Positions 1-6,330 of a stretch of DNA of 14,444 bases are shown piece after piece. Numbering within the stretch: position 1 is the first letter of the stretch; each line of letters begins with the position of its first letter. This DNA is from Gammaproteobacteria bacterium (GTDB lineage: Bacteria; Pseudomonadota; Gammaproteobacteria; SZUA-229), in the NCBI GenBank assembly GCA_030637945.1, contig DAOWFN010000129.1:1-14444 (forward strand), written 5' to 3'. Under the pieces are notes generated by a model. The model did not search any database and was not told the origin of the DNA. It worked only from the letters and a program-made list of their open reading frames with translations. A program made the translations under genes and the position numbers.

Positions 1-111
1 AGAAATGGATTCAACTAATAACAACGAGGGTACGTTTAGGCAAGTTTGGCGTTACACAATAAATCCGTAAGTTGATACGTGTTTTATACGATAAATGGTA
101 GGTTGGTATGT
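1..111. other. Left-edge intergenic DNA
   Basis: This AT-rich stretch ahead of the first repeat shows no convincing reading frame on either strand, no hairpin followed by a T-run and no recognisable motif. It may be the 3' flank of a gene lying beyond the left edge. Confidence 0.5.
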
Positions 112-193
112 TTTTATGTAGGTGCAAATTCATTCGCACGCAGGTATGTCATATTCCACGTCCGCGTGCGAATGAATTCGCACCTACATAAAA
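112..193. repeat. REPIN-like palindromic repeat, copy a
   Basis: Two 30-base inverted arms (112-141 and 164-193) surround a 22-base spacer (142-163). They pair with one mismatch, caused by GGTGCAAATT in the left arm instead of GGTGCGAATT. Each arm carries a small palindrome of the form GTGCGAATTCATTCGCAC, so the element can form one long hairpin or two short ones. This is the architecture of a REP doublet (REPIN), a family normally mobilised by RAYT transposases. It begins 24 bases behind the mtfA-like stop codon on the minus strand. The whole unit is an inverted copy of the one at 1033-1114, including an exactly complementary spacer. Confidence 0.85.
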
Positions 194-216
194 CTGCTAT
201 CCCCCAAGCCCCCTTA

Positions 217-993
217 TCAATTTGTTTTATTTATCCGATTTAACGGATCCTGCCGATAATACTCCCGCAGTTGTCCATAAACGTCTGAATAATGCTTAAA
301 AATAACATCAGGCCGTTCAAAGAACACCTCACTCAGCACAGCAAAATATTCAGCCGGTGAAGCCGCTGCATAACAATCGATACCAATATGTTTACCCTTA
401 CTGCATTTGCGCTCAAAATCTTCAAAACCTTCGCTCAAGGTCTTAAACCATACGGATGAGCTCATGCCTGCGTGTAACGGTGGGAAACCATTAGCATTAC
501 CCGTTTGCATATCAAGCTTATGTGCAAACTCATGGATCACTAAATTATGGCCATCGATGATGCCGGCGTGTTCAGCATCATTCCAGGCTAATACCACAGG
601 CCCGCGTTGCCAGGCCTCGCCCGCCAGATTGGATTGCACCCTGTGCTGTACGCCGAATTCATCCATAACGACACGCTCGGGCGCAAACCCGGCCGGATAA
701 ACAATAACCGAAATCCAGCCTTCATAAGCGCCTAGTCCAAGTTTTAATATCGGGATACAGGCTTGTAAAGCAATAATCAACTTCATCGGTCGAGTAACAA
801 CAAGACCATCAGCGCCCTCAAATACCTTGCGATGTAAAAATATAATGGTCAGTTCACGCAGTGATTTTTTTTCATCTTCGGTATAGCCGGCCAATAAGGG
901 CAGTAATGCAAATGCGTTATCCCATTGTGCCTGAGTGACATTAGAGCGTTTGATAATACGGTGGTCTAACCAGTTGCGGATTATTTGAAACAT
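217..993 (-). CDS. mtfA: MtfA-like zinc metallopeptidase (M90 family)
   Basis: The 258-residue product matches the MtfA family in length (E. coli MtfA is about 265 residues) and in layout. The zinc-binding HEFAH motif is at H154-E155-H158 inside VIHEFAHKLDMQTG. A downstream glutamate at E215, in SPAEYFAVLSE, fits the third metal ligand. MtfA is a cytosolic peptidase, and in E. coli it binds the glucose repressor Mlc and relieves repression of ptsG. No Mlc or phosphotransferase gene is visible here, so that role cannot be assumed. The start at 993 begins at the family's usual N-terminus (FQIIRNWLDHR) but has no strong ribosome binding site. REPIN-like repeats flank the gene on both sides in opposite orientation. 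The family call is firm; the physiological role is inferred. Confidence 0.9.
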   Translation of the reverse strand: MFQIIRNWLDHRIIKRSNVTQAQWDNAFALLPLLAGYTEDEKKSLRELTIIFLHRKVFEGADGLVVTRPMKLIIALQACIPILKLGLGAYEGWISVIVYPAGFAPERVVMDEFGVQHRVQSNLAGEAWQRGPVVLAWNDAEHAGIIDGHNLVIHEFAHKLDMQTGNANGFPPLHAGMSSSVWFKTLSEGFEDFERKCSKGKHIGIDCYAAASPAEYFAVLSEVFFERPDVIFKHYSDVYGQLREYYRQDPLNRINKTN

Positions 994-1032
994 TGTGATG
1001 ACTGTACTAGAAGTAAACGTTGTTATTTTAAG

Positions 1033-1114
1033 TTTTATGTAGGTGCGAATTTATTCGCACGCGGACGTGGAATATGACATACCTGCGTGCGAATAAATTC
1101 GCACCTACATAAAA
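1033..1114. repeat. REPIN-like palindromic repeat, copy b
   Basis: The 30-base arms at 1033-1062 and 1085-1114 pair perfectly around a 22-base spacer (1063-1084). The spacer is the exact reverse complement of the spacer in copy a. The left arm has AATTTATTCG where other copies have AATTCATTCG, and the right arm carries the matching change, so pairing is kept. It lies between the mtfA-like start and the 62-residue gene, ending 4 bases short of that gene's stop codon. Confidence 0.87.
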
Positions 1115-1118
1115 ACCG

Positions 1119-1307
1119 CTAACTCCCAAACTCCTCAGTCATGGTTTCAGCAATGCCTCTAATAACCCCAAGAAACACATCAATCCCTAGCTGGTCTTCT
1201 TTTCTACGACAATCATTCAAAGCAGAAATAGCAATGTTCATCGCGGCATGATAATTGCCTTTATCAACAAAACTCTGAATAATTTTTGATTCTGCTTCAA
1301 TGTCCAT
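1119..1307 (-). CDS. Small protein of unknown function (62 aa)
   Basis: I do not recognise this family. The ATG at 1305-1307 has a GAGG ribosome binding site (complement of 1317-1320) at 9 bases, which supports real translation. The product is acidic and predicted to be mostly helical: an amphipathic helix (residues about 3-15), a second from about 18 to 32 (GNYHAAMNIAISALNDCRR) and a third from about 40 to 57. That resembles a single TPR-like helical hairpin, though too short to call. There is no signal peptide or membrane span, so a cytosolic protein is likely. The gene is bracketed by REPIN copies b and c and is probably transcribed on its own. Confidence 0.55.
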   Translation of the reverse strand: MDIEAESKIIQSFVDKGNYHAAMNIAISALNDCRRKEDQLGIDVFLGVIRGIAETMTEEFGS

Positions 1308-1385
1308 TATGTGTAACCTCAGAAAATGAAAATGTATAATTTATATTGTAAGGATTATTAACAAAGATAATAGATAGTTTTATGT

Positions 1386-1467
1386 TTCTATGTAGGTGCG
1401 AATTCATTCGCACGCGGAAGTGGAATATGAAATTGCGTCGCGCGAATGAATTCGCACCTACATAAAT
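1386..1467. repeat. REPIN-like palindromic repeat, copy c
   Basis: This is a third doublet, in the same orientation as copy b. The arms (about 1389-1415 and 1438-1464) carry GTGCGAATTCATTCGCAC on the left and a slightly decayed partner, GCGCGAATGAATTCGCAC, on the right. The 22-base spacer (ggaagtggaatatgaaattg, then cg) matches the first part of copy b's spacer and then diverges. It sits 13 bases behind the stop of the 70-residue gene (minus strand). Confidence 0.82.
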
Positions 1468-1479
1468 TAAACTAACCCT

Positions 1480-1692
1480 TCAAACATCATGTACTTTATT
1501 CGCTTTCACACAAAACATAATAAAAAAAGCATTCCAGTTATCGTAACCATCAATATCGACGATATTTGATAGTTCAGATTGAGCTTTTAAATAAGCGAGC
1601 GAATTTTGTATTTGTTCGCTACCAACGCCATTTAGTTTGAGTAAATCCATAGCGGATTCTGAAGGCGACCAGTCAATTAGAAGTTTGCACAT
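1480..1692 (-). CDS. Small protein resembling the DnaT-like DNA-binding domain
   Basis: The 70-residue product follows the pattern of the DnaT-type DNA-binding domain: a W-x-PS start (DWSPSESAMDLLKLNGV), a central helix (IQNSLAYLKAQSE) and a WN-x-x-F end (NWNAFFIMFCVKAN). In DnaT this module binds single-stranded DNA during primosome assembly, but here it stands alone and the match comes from memory of the pattern, not a search. The start lies 5 bases after the stop of the TSUP permease gene, so the two are probably co-transcribed. The ribosome binding site is weak (GGA inside the upstream gene's last codons). A standalone regulator or a decayed fragment are alternatives. Confidence 0.5.
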   Translation of the reverse strand: MCKLLIDWSPSESAMDLLKLNGVGSEQIQNSLAYLKAQSELSNIVDIDGYDNWNAFFIMFCVKANKVHDV

Positions 1693-1697
1693 AAGTA

Positions 1698-2549
1698 TTA
1701 TCCAGACATAGATTTAACGATTAACATCATACCACTCACCATCAGTAACGTACTAATAAGCTGGTTAAATCGTTGTTGATCAATCTTGATATGTAGATGA
1801 TGCCCGACATACATGCCTAAAAACAAAACAGGTAATAAGGTAAGTACTAACCACAAAACCTGTGAAGTAAATAAACCGTTTAACGCGTAGCCTGTCATAC
1901 GTGCGCCACCGTCTACTAAAAAAATCATCGCAATCGTAGAGCGAAACTGACTTTTATTTAATCGGCGCATTTTCAAATACACGACGTAAAATGGACCACC
2001 GGTGCCAAATAACGCTCCTATCATGCCGCCACCACAACCGGCAACAATCGCCCATGATCTGCTGCCGACACGTACGGGAAGTGATAACAATGAATAAACA
2101 GAGTACAGCAACACGAAGATACCCAGTGCCATCACCAGATTATTTGCATCAACGTTCACCAATAACCAGATAGCAATGATGATTCCGAGCAAGGAAAAAG
2201 GGATCAAAGGCAGCATATCCCGCCAGGCTACCTGTTTGCGCAGATGAAAGCTTTGCATCACGGTGCCACTGTAACTTAACAATCCGAGCACCGGCACAAT
2301 AAAGCTTAATGGGAACATGAAAGCCAATAGAGGAATTGCAATCAGGCCGCTTCCAAAACCAGATAAGCCTTTAACGGTGTAGGCAATAAAGATAATGCAG
2401 ATGGATAAGACGATCTGAAGCAGCGTTAAGTCAATTAATTCGAGCAGCATATGTATATGGAAGATAGAAAATAAGATAGGCAATAAGCGCGGATATTGTA
2501 TCATCGCCGGTAACAGATCTAAGGCGCCTATCCCCATTGATTTCGTCAT
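1698..2549 (-). CDS. TSUP family permease (TauE/SafE-like)
   Basis: This hydrophobic protein has about eight membrane-spanning segments. It carries two glycine-rich motifs typical of TSUP transporters: TVKGLSGFGSGLIAIPLLAF near the start and GGGMIGALFGTGGPFYVVYL in the middle. TSUP proteins export or import sulfite, sulfoacetate, thiosulfate or other small anions across the inner membrane; the substrate cannot be read from sequence. At 283 residues it is longer than the usual 250 or so. The first 33 residues precede MLLELIDLTLLQIVL, which looks like the normal family start (ATG at 2448-2450), so the true start may be there, although neither site has a well-spaced ribosome binding site. It diverges from the flavoprotein gene at 2701 and leads into the 70-residue gene. 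Confidence 0.85.
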   Translation of the reverse strand: MTKSMGIGALDLLPAMIQYPRLLPILFSIFHIHMLLELIDLTLLQIVLSICIIFIAYTVKGLSGFGSGLIAIPLLAFMFPLSFIVPVLGLLSYSGTVMQSFHLRKQVAWRDMLPLIPFSLLGIIIAIWLLVNVDANNLVMALGIFVLLYSVYSLLSLPVRVGSRSWAIVAGCGGGMIGALFGTGGPFYVVYLKMRRLNKSQFRSTIAMIFLVDGGARMTGYALNGLFTSQVLWLVLTLLPVLFLGMYVGHHLHIKIDQQRFNQLISTLLMVSGMMLIVKSMSG

Positions 2550-2582
2550 TCCTGTTTTTTTATAGCCAGTATTTTCTTAACC

Positions 2583-2597
2583 AGAAAATGATTTTCT
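2583..2597. promoter_or_regulatory. 15-base palindrome between divergent genes
   Basis: AGAAAATGATTTTCT is a perfect odd-length palindrome (7-base arms around a central G) between the TSUP permease start (2549) and the flavoprotein start (2701). Its placement suits an operator for a divergently read pair. It is AT-rich, so chance is a real alternative, and no regulator family is implied. Confidence 0.3.
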
Positions 2598-2665
2598 CAA
2601 TACCTTGATGCTGATATGGAAATCACTTATTCTTTAGTCAGATTGACAGTCCTGCCCTAGCCTAT

Positions 2666-2681
2666 TTGTGCGAAGGCACAA
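2666..2681 (+). promoter_or_regulatory. Leader hairpin or operator ahead of the flavoprotein gene
   Basis: TTGTGC and GCACAA pair around a GAAG loop, forming a compact 6-base-pair hairpin that ends 19 bases before the flavoprotein ATG. The AGGA ribosome binding site (2690-2693, 7 bases from the ATG) stays outside the stem. A TTGACA hexamer at 2643-2648 could be a -35 box, but the best -10 match (TATTTG, 2663-2668) is only 14 bases away, so I do not claim a promoter. The hairpin could shape the 5' end of the mRNA or serve as a dyad operator. Confidence 0.3.
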
Positions 2682-2700
2682 CAACTTGTAGGAATATCTA

Positions 2701-4662
2701 ATGGCAGACAATAAAAGTGTTGTAGGTGGTGACCACCCTAATCTAACGTTTAGACGCTACAAAGATAACGATTCCGACCATGGGCGCTGGATCGAAGATG
2801 TGGTTTCATCAGGCCTGTCTTATATCTGCCCTACATACGTACACAAAACACCGCCTTGCCAGGGCAGCTGTCCTTCAGGACACGATATCCGGGGTTGGCT
2901 GACCATCGCACGCGGTATGGACAAACCCGCTGACGGATCACCGTGGCAGGAATATGCATTCAAACGCATGACCATGTCTAATCCTTTTCCTTCAGTGATG
3001 GGTCGAGTATGCCCCGCCCCCTGCGAAGACGGCTGTAACCGTAATGAGGTGGAAGACCCCATCGGCATCAACTCGGTAGAACAATTCGTCGGCGACTGGG
3101 CTTTAGAGCACAAACTAAGCCTGCTCGAAGCGGGCAAATCTACCGGCAAAAAGGTCGCCATTATCGGTGGCGGCGTCGCCGGTATGAGCGCCGCCTACTT
3201 CCTGCGACTGAAAGGCCACGATTGCACCATCTTTGAAGAGTACGCAGAACTCGGTGGCATGGCAGTATTTGGCATCCCCGGTTATCGTACACCGCGCGAG
3301 GTACTTGAAGGTGAAATTAGTAGAATCATAGACTTAGGAGTTGAAGTTAAACTTAATACTAGAGTAGGTAAAGACGTAAAAGTCGAACAACTTGAAAAAG
3401 ACTACGATGCTATCCTCTGGGCGATCGGTGCCACTACCGGCAGAAACCTGCCGATACCTGGCGCTGATGCACCTAATTGCGTCGATGGTATGTCTTACCT
3501 GCGCGCTTTCAACGAAGGCCGGCTTAAATATCTCAGTGGACGCATACTGGTAGTCGGTGCCGGTGATACCGCGATGGATGTTGTCGCCGTAGCACGACGT
3601 ATCGGTCACATCGAACACCACCACGAAAAAGACCGGCCAGAAAATGTCATCCTCGGATTCACCGTGCACGATGTTGCATCGGTCGCTAAACGTCAGGGCG
3701 GTGATGTGTGGATCGTTTATCGCCGCCTTGTTACAGATGCGCCCGCCACCAAACACGAACTCGACGCAGTATTACACGAAGGCGTTGAGTTCCACGATGG
3801 ATTGGCGCCGATAGAAGTCATCAAAGATGAGGATGGTCAGGCCAAAGCACTACGCGTGCAGCCGGTGAAATGGACCGACGGTAAGATGGAAAATGATGGT
3901 GATGAGTTCGACATCGAGTGCAGCCTCATAGTTGCAGCCACCGGTCAGACAGGTAACTATGAAGGCATAGAAGACTTCGACAATGGCTGGGGTCTGATCG
4001 ATTCCGACAAACTCTACTGCGTAAAAGACAAACCCGGACATTTCGTCGCCGGTGATGCTGTCAAACCACATCTGTTAACAACCGCCATCGGTCAGGCATC
4101 CGTCGCCGTAGACAGCATAGACAGCTATCTGGATGAAGAAGAAATTCCTAAAAGACCCAAGGTCGATAGCCATCACTTCAATCTTCTCGATGAACTGAGA
4201 TCCAGACACCTGGAACCAGAAGAATTTAAACAGGACGAACACTATGATGATTGGGGTACCGATAGTTCAAACTATGCCGTCCACAACTTCGATGATCGAG
4301 CCAATGCCGAAATCATCCCGCACGAAGAATTATTCCTCGGGTACTTTGAATACGATCCAATGCACCGGCGCACAGAATCACTGGTCGGCGCGGATGAAAT
4401 TCTGAATAACTTCGATGAACGTTTCCGGTGCCTGAACGAAGAACAAACCATCGAAGAAGCCGGACGCTGCATGAGTTGTGGTATGTGTTTCGAATGCGAC
4501 AACTGCCTGATCTACTGCCCGGAAGACGCCATCTATAAAGTTAAAGACAGCGAGCATGCCATCGGCCGCTACGTAGCCACAGACTACGATAAATGCGTAG
4601 GCTGCCACATCTGCGCAGAAGTTTGCCCAAGTGGTTACATCAAGATGGGTATGGGTGGATAA
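2701..4662 (+). CDS. DsrL/GltD-like NAD(P)H iron-sulfur flavoprotein
   Basis: This 653-residue cytosolic oxidoreductase has an N-terminal cysteine-rich domain of the glutamate synthase small-subunit type (C43, C53, C57, C104, C108, C112). Next is an FAD-binding GxGxxG (G156-G158-G161), then an NAD(P)-binding GAGDTAMD (286-293) and an FAD-contacting FVAGDA (448-453). It ends in a ferredoxin-like region with two 4Fe-4S cysteine sets: C590, C593, C596, C599, C602, C606-P and C632, C635, C638, C642-P. This order and length match DsrL, the NAD(P)H-linked partner of reverse dissimilatory sulfite reductase, and related stand-alone GltD-like proteins. No dsr gene lies nearby, so a different electron acceptor is possible. 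About 45 residues separate GAGDTAMD from IVYRR, more than in simple GltD proteins. The ATG has an AGGA site 7 bases upstream. Family is firm; the partner is unknown. Confidence 0.85.
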   Translation: MADNKSVVGGDHPNLTFRRYKDNDSDHGRWIEDVVSSGLSYICPTYVHKTPPCQGSCPSGHDIRGWLTIARGMDKPADGSPWQEYAFKRMTMSNPFPSVMGRVCPAPCEDGCNRNEVEDPIGINSVEQFVGDWALEHKLSLLEAGKSTGKKVAIIGGGVAGMSAAYFLRLKGHDCTIFEEYAELGGMAVFGIPGYRTPREVLEGEISRIIDLGVEVKLNTRVGKDVKVEQLEKDYDAILWAIGATTGRNLPIPGADAPNCVDGMSYLRAFNEGRLKYLSGRILVVGAGDTAMDVVAVARRIGHIEHHHEKDRPENVILGFTVHDVASVAKRQGGDVWIVYRRLVTDAPATKHELDAVLHEGVEFHDGLAPIEVIKDEDGQAKALRVQPVKWTDGKMENDGDEFDIECSLIVAATGQTGNYEGIEDFDNGWGLIDSDKLYCVKDKPGHFVAGDAVKPHLLTTAIGQASVAVDSIDSYLDEEEIPKRPKVDSHHFNLLDELRSRHLEPEEFKQDEHYDDWGTDSSNYAVHNFDDRANAEIIPHEELFLGYFEYDPMHRRTESLVGADEILNNFDERFRCLNEEQTIEEAGRCMSCGMCFECDNCLIYCPEDAIYKVKDSEHAIGRYVATDYDKCVGCHICAEVCPSGYIKMGMGG

Positions 4663-4679
4663 AAATCCTGATTTTGTTT

Positions 4680-4717
4680 TTTTATGTAGGTGCGAATTCA
4701 TTCGCACCTACATAAAA
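4680..4717. repeat. Collapsed REPIN (38-base perfect hairpin), copy d
   Basis: Seventeen-base arms pair perfectly around a TTCA loop, with GTGCGAATTCATTCGCAC at the centre. It equals the outer end of a full doublet joined to its other outer end, with the inner arms and spacer lost. The octamer ATTCGCAC occurs in both arms of a full copy, and deletion between those two octamers gives exactly this product. It starts 17 bases after the flavoprotein stop codon and could protect or end that transcript, but no T-run follows, so it is not a standard intrinsic terminator. Confidence 0.85.
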
Positions 4718-4766
4718 CCTCAACACACCGCTCTAATTACTTTAAATAATATCAAAACCACTTCCA

Positions 4767-5432
4767 ATGAAAATAACACCATCTATATTCATCACCCTGG
4801 CCTCCCTGCTAATCATACCCATTACTAACGCAGAAATAACCAAACAAGAAATAATCAACATAGACGGCCGCGAAGTTCTGCTAAACAAAAACGGCACCTG
4901 GAAATTCCTGTCAACAGATCGCTACGCCAATACAAAAGACGGCACCCGCGTGCGCTTAAAAGAAGATGGTAGCTGGCAAGCTATCGGTAACGCGCCTCTG
5001 AAATCAAAAGACCAGGTTAGAACCACCGACCTGGATATAAAACTTCATAAAGTAGTCATCGAAACGTATGAAAAGAAAGTACAAAAAAACACACGGATAA
5101 AAACACAGACAGTCTTTTATGTAGACCTTGCCTATTCGCCTCAGGCAAGAAATAATATCACTATTAACAAGAGCGATATTTCTCTAATAGAAGTAAAAGA
5201 TAATAATGGTAAAGCCTACCCTGTTCTGTCGATTGAACCAAACGACACACAAATGAAACCCAGCACAAAAACAACCGTAATAGTACGCGCAGAAAAATCA
5301 CCATCAATGTTTGATAACGTTAAATCAATGGAGATAGTATTCAAAAAAGGAATGTTAGGTATTGAAAACACGATTACTCTAAGCCAGAGGGCAATCGATT
5401 TTGATGAAGAGAAAGTGGATGGTTTTAAATAA
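4767..5432 (+). CDS. Exported protein with tandem DG-x-x-V-x-L/W repeats (DUF3157-like)
   Basis: The 221-residue protein starts with a Sec signal peptide: Lys at position 2, a hydrophobic run to about residue 20, and a likely cut after ITNA (A22). Two similar 17-residue units follow, DGREVLLNKNGTWKFLS (33-49) and DGTRVRLKEDGSWQAIG (58-74), which look like paired beta-hairpins. The rest (about 85-210) is beta-rich, with a likely Ig-like fold. The layout recalls the DUF3157 family of secreted proteins of unknown function; this is a remembered resemblance. No strong ribosome binding site precedes the ATG. The 48 bases before it carry no clear promoter. A function cannot be given beyond a probable periplasmic location. 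Confidence 0.65.
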   Translation: MKITPSIFITLASLLIIPITNAEITKQEIINIDGREVLLNKNGTWKFLSTDRYANTKDGTRVRLKEDGSWQAIGNAPLKSKDQVRTTDLDIKLHKVVIETYEKKVQKNTRIKTQTVFYVDLAYSPQARNNITINKSDISLIEVKDNNGKAYPVLSIEPNDTQMKPSTKTTVIVRAEKSPSMFDNVKSMEIVFKKGMLGIENTITLSQRAIDFDEEKVDGFK

Positions 5433-5500
5433 AAAATGAATCTGAGAATTAAAAGGCACTGCCCTCTTTAATGCGATATGAATGCAATTGAGAATAAACA

Positions 5501-5944
5501 ATGAAAACACCTAAAAAACGCGTAATACCCATTACATTGCTAACTATAGTGATTACTTCAATCATTATTGGCTGCGCTCAAATTCGTGAACTGACTTATC
5601 CAGAAGACTTTATCTACCTGGAACAAAAAGAAGTAGAAGCGCTTATGCGAAGGATGGGTGAAAGCATAGGGAAACTTGGCCAGTTAGTTGCAGGAGCATC
5701 ACCATCAGACAACAGCCGGCAGCAAGAGATCATCGCTGAACTCAACAAACTAGAAGGCATCGCGACACGTCTTAGTGGCGGACACAAACAGACCAATCAG
5801 TTTGTCATAAACGATCATATCGAAGGATTCGTCAGCGAGATCGGGACAGCAAAAATGTTTGCCCGCTTGGACCCTCCTAAATATTATAAAGTTGATAACG
5901 TAATAAACGCGTGTGCGGATTGTCATCAGTTCGTTAACTATTGA
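5501..5944 (+). CDS. Lipoprotein with C-terminal haem c site (class II cytochrome-like)
   Basis: A 147-residue protein with a lipoprotein signal peptide: basic start (KTPKKR), a hydrophobic run and a lipobox IIGC with C25 as the lipid-carrying residue. The mature part is helical. A single CADCH haem-binding motif (138-142) lies six residues from the end. A C-terminal CxxCH after four helices is the plan of class II cytochromes (c', c-556). MRRMGESIGKL (49-59) would be the first helix and could supply a methionine ligand. If so, it is a membrane-tethered periplasmic cytochrome for electron transfer or gas sensing. GAG at 8-9 bases from the ATG is a plausible ribosome binding site. A simple haem-lacking lipoprotein is the alternative, but the motif position argues against it. 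Confidence 0.65.
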   Translation: MKTPKKRVIPITLLTIVITSIIIGCAQIRELTYPEDFIYLEQKEVEALMRRMGESIGKLGQLVAGASPSDNSRQQEIIAELNKLEGIATRLSGGHKQTNQFVINDHIEGFVSEIGTAKMFARLDPPKYYKVDNVINACADCHQFVNY

Positions 5945-6330
5945 AAAATATTTTATTTTTTTTAAAGTTGCGCCTTATATTGTTTGGGACCTTAGTAAAA
6001 ACTATCACTAGCTATTTTTACTCTGACCCCAAATATTCCCAAATATTATTTGCCAAATATTCCAATCGGTTACCTGAAACTGTAAAGAAATCAATAAAAC
6101 CGACAGATAATTTTACAGAATTACTTCAATATAATATTAGAAAAAGTATATAACTAAATGAAATATATAAGCTGGTAAATAGTTAGTACGTTATTTGCTT
6201 AAGTATTTATAAAAGTCACGTGTTATCGGGGCTGCAAGTAGTCAAGACAGTCGGTGGTCCCAAAGGATACGGCAACGTGACCGTGCTAATAGGAATGGGT
6301 GTCGTTTGAATTGAGTAAGGTTGAACCGCC
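5945..6330. other. AT-rich intergenic region without a convincing gene
   Basis: A frame opening with TTG at 5941 overlaps the upstream stop by four bases and runs to 6153 (70 codons), but it has no ribosome binding site and its codons simply follow the AT-richness, so I do not call it a gene. CCAAATATT-type units recur three times (AAATATT at 6031, 6041 and 6055). The phrase TTTTTACTCTGACCCC (6015-6030) resembles short sequences that in my memory recur near REP and transposase remnants in other genomes. From about 6216 the composition becomes more GC-rich, like the gene that follows. A TATAAA around 6207 could be part of a promoter for that gene. Confidence 0.45.

Noticed and set aside
407..700. 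97-codon plus-strand frame inside the mtfA-like gene
   Set aside because: It is antisense to a clear metallopeptidase and shows no domain or ribosome binding site.
112..1467. Three spaced palindromic repeats considered as a CRISPR array
   Set aside because: The units are hundreds of bases apart with genes between them, and each is itself a two-arm palindrome; there are no regular spacers.
2643..2668. TTGACA with downstream TATTTG as a promoter for the flavoprotein gene
   Set aside because: The spacing is 14 bases and the -10 match is poor, so it falls short of a supportable promoter call.
4631..4828. 65-codon plus-strand frame across the collapsed repeat
   Set aside because: It runs out of the flavoprotein's end in another frame, through the hairpin and into the signal peptide region of the next gene; this is a shadow.
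5941..6153. 70-codon frame starting with TTG that overlaps the stop of the haem lipoprotein by four bases
   Set aside because: It has no ribosome binding site, a rare start codon and a sequence that simply reflects AT-rich DNA with repeated AAATATT; the overlap alone does not support translation.
6217..6309. Short GTG-started frame encoding a Gly/Val-rich peptide before the transglycosylase
   Set aside because: It has about 30 codons, no ribosome binding site and no recognisable domain; the GC-rich composition is better explained as leader sequence.
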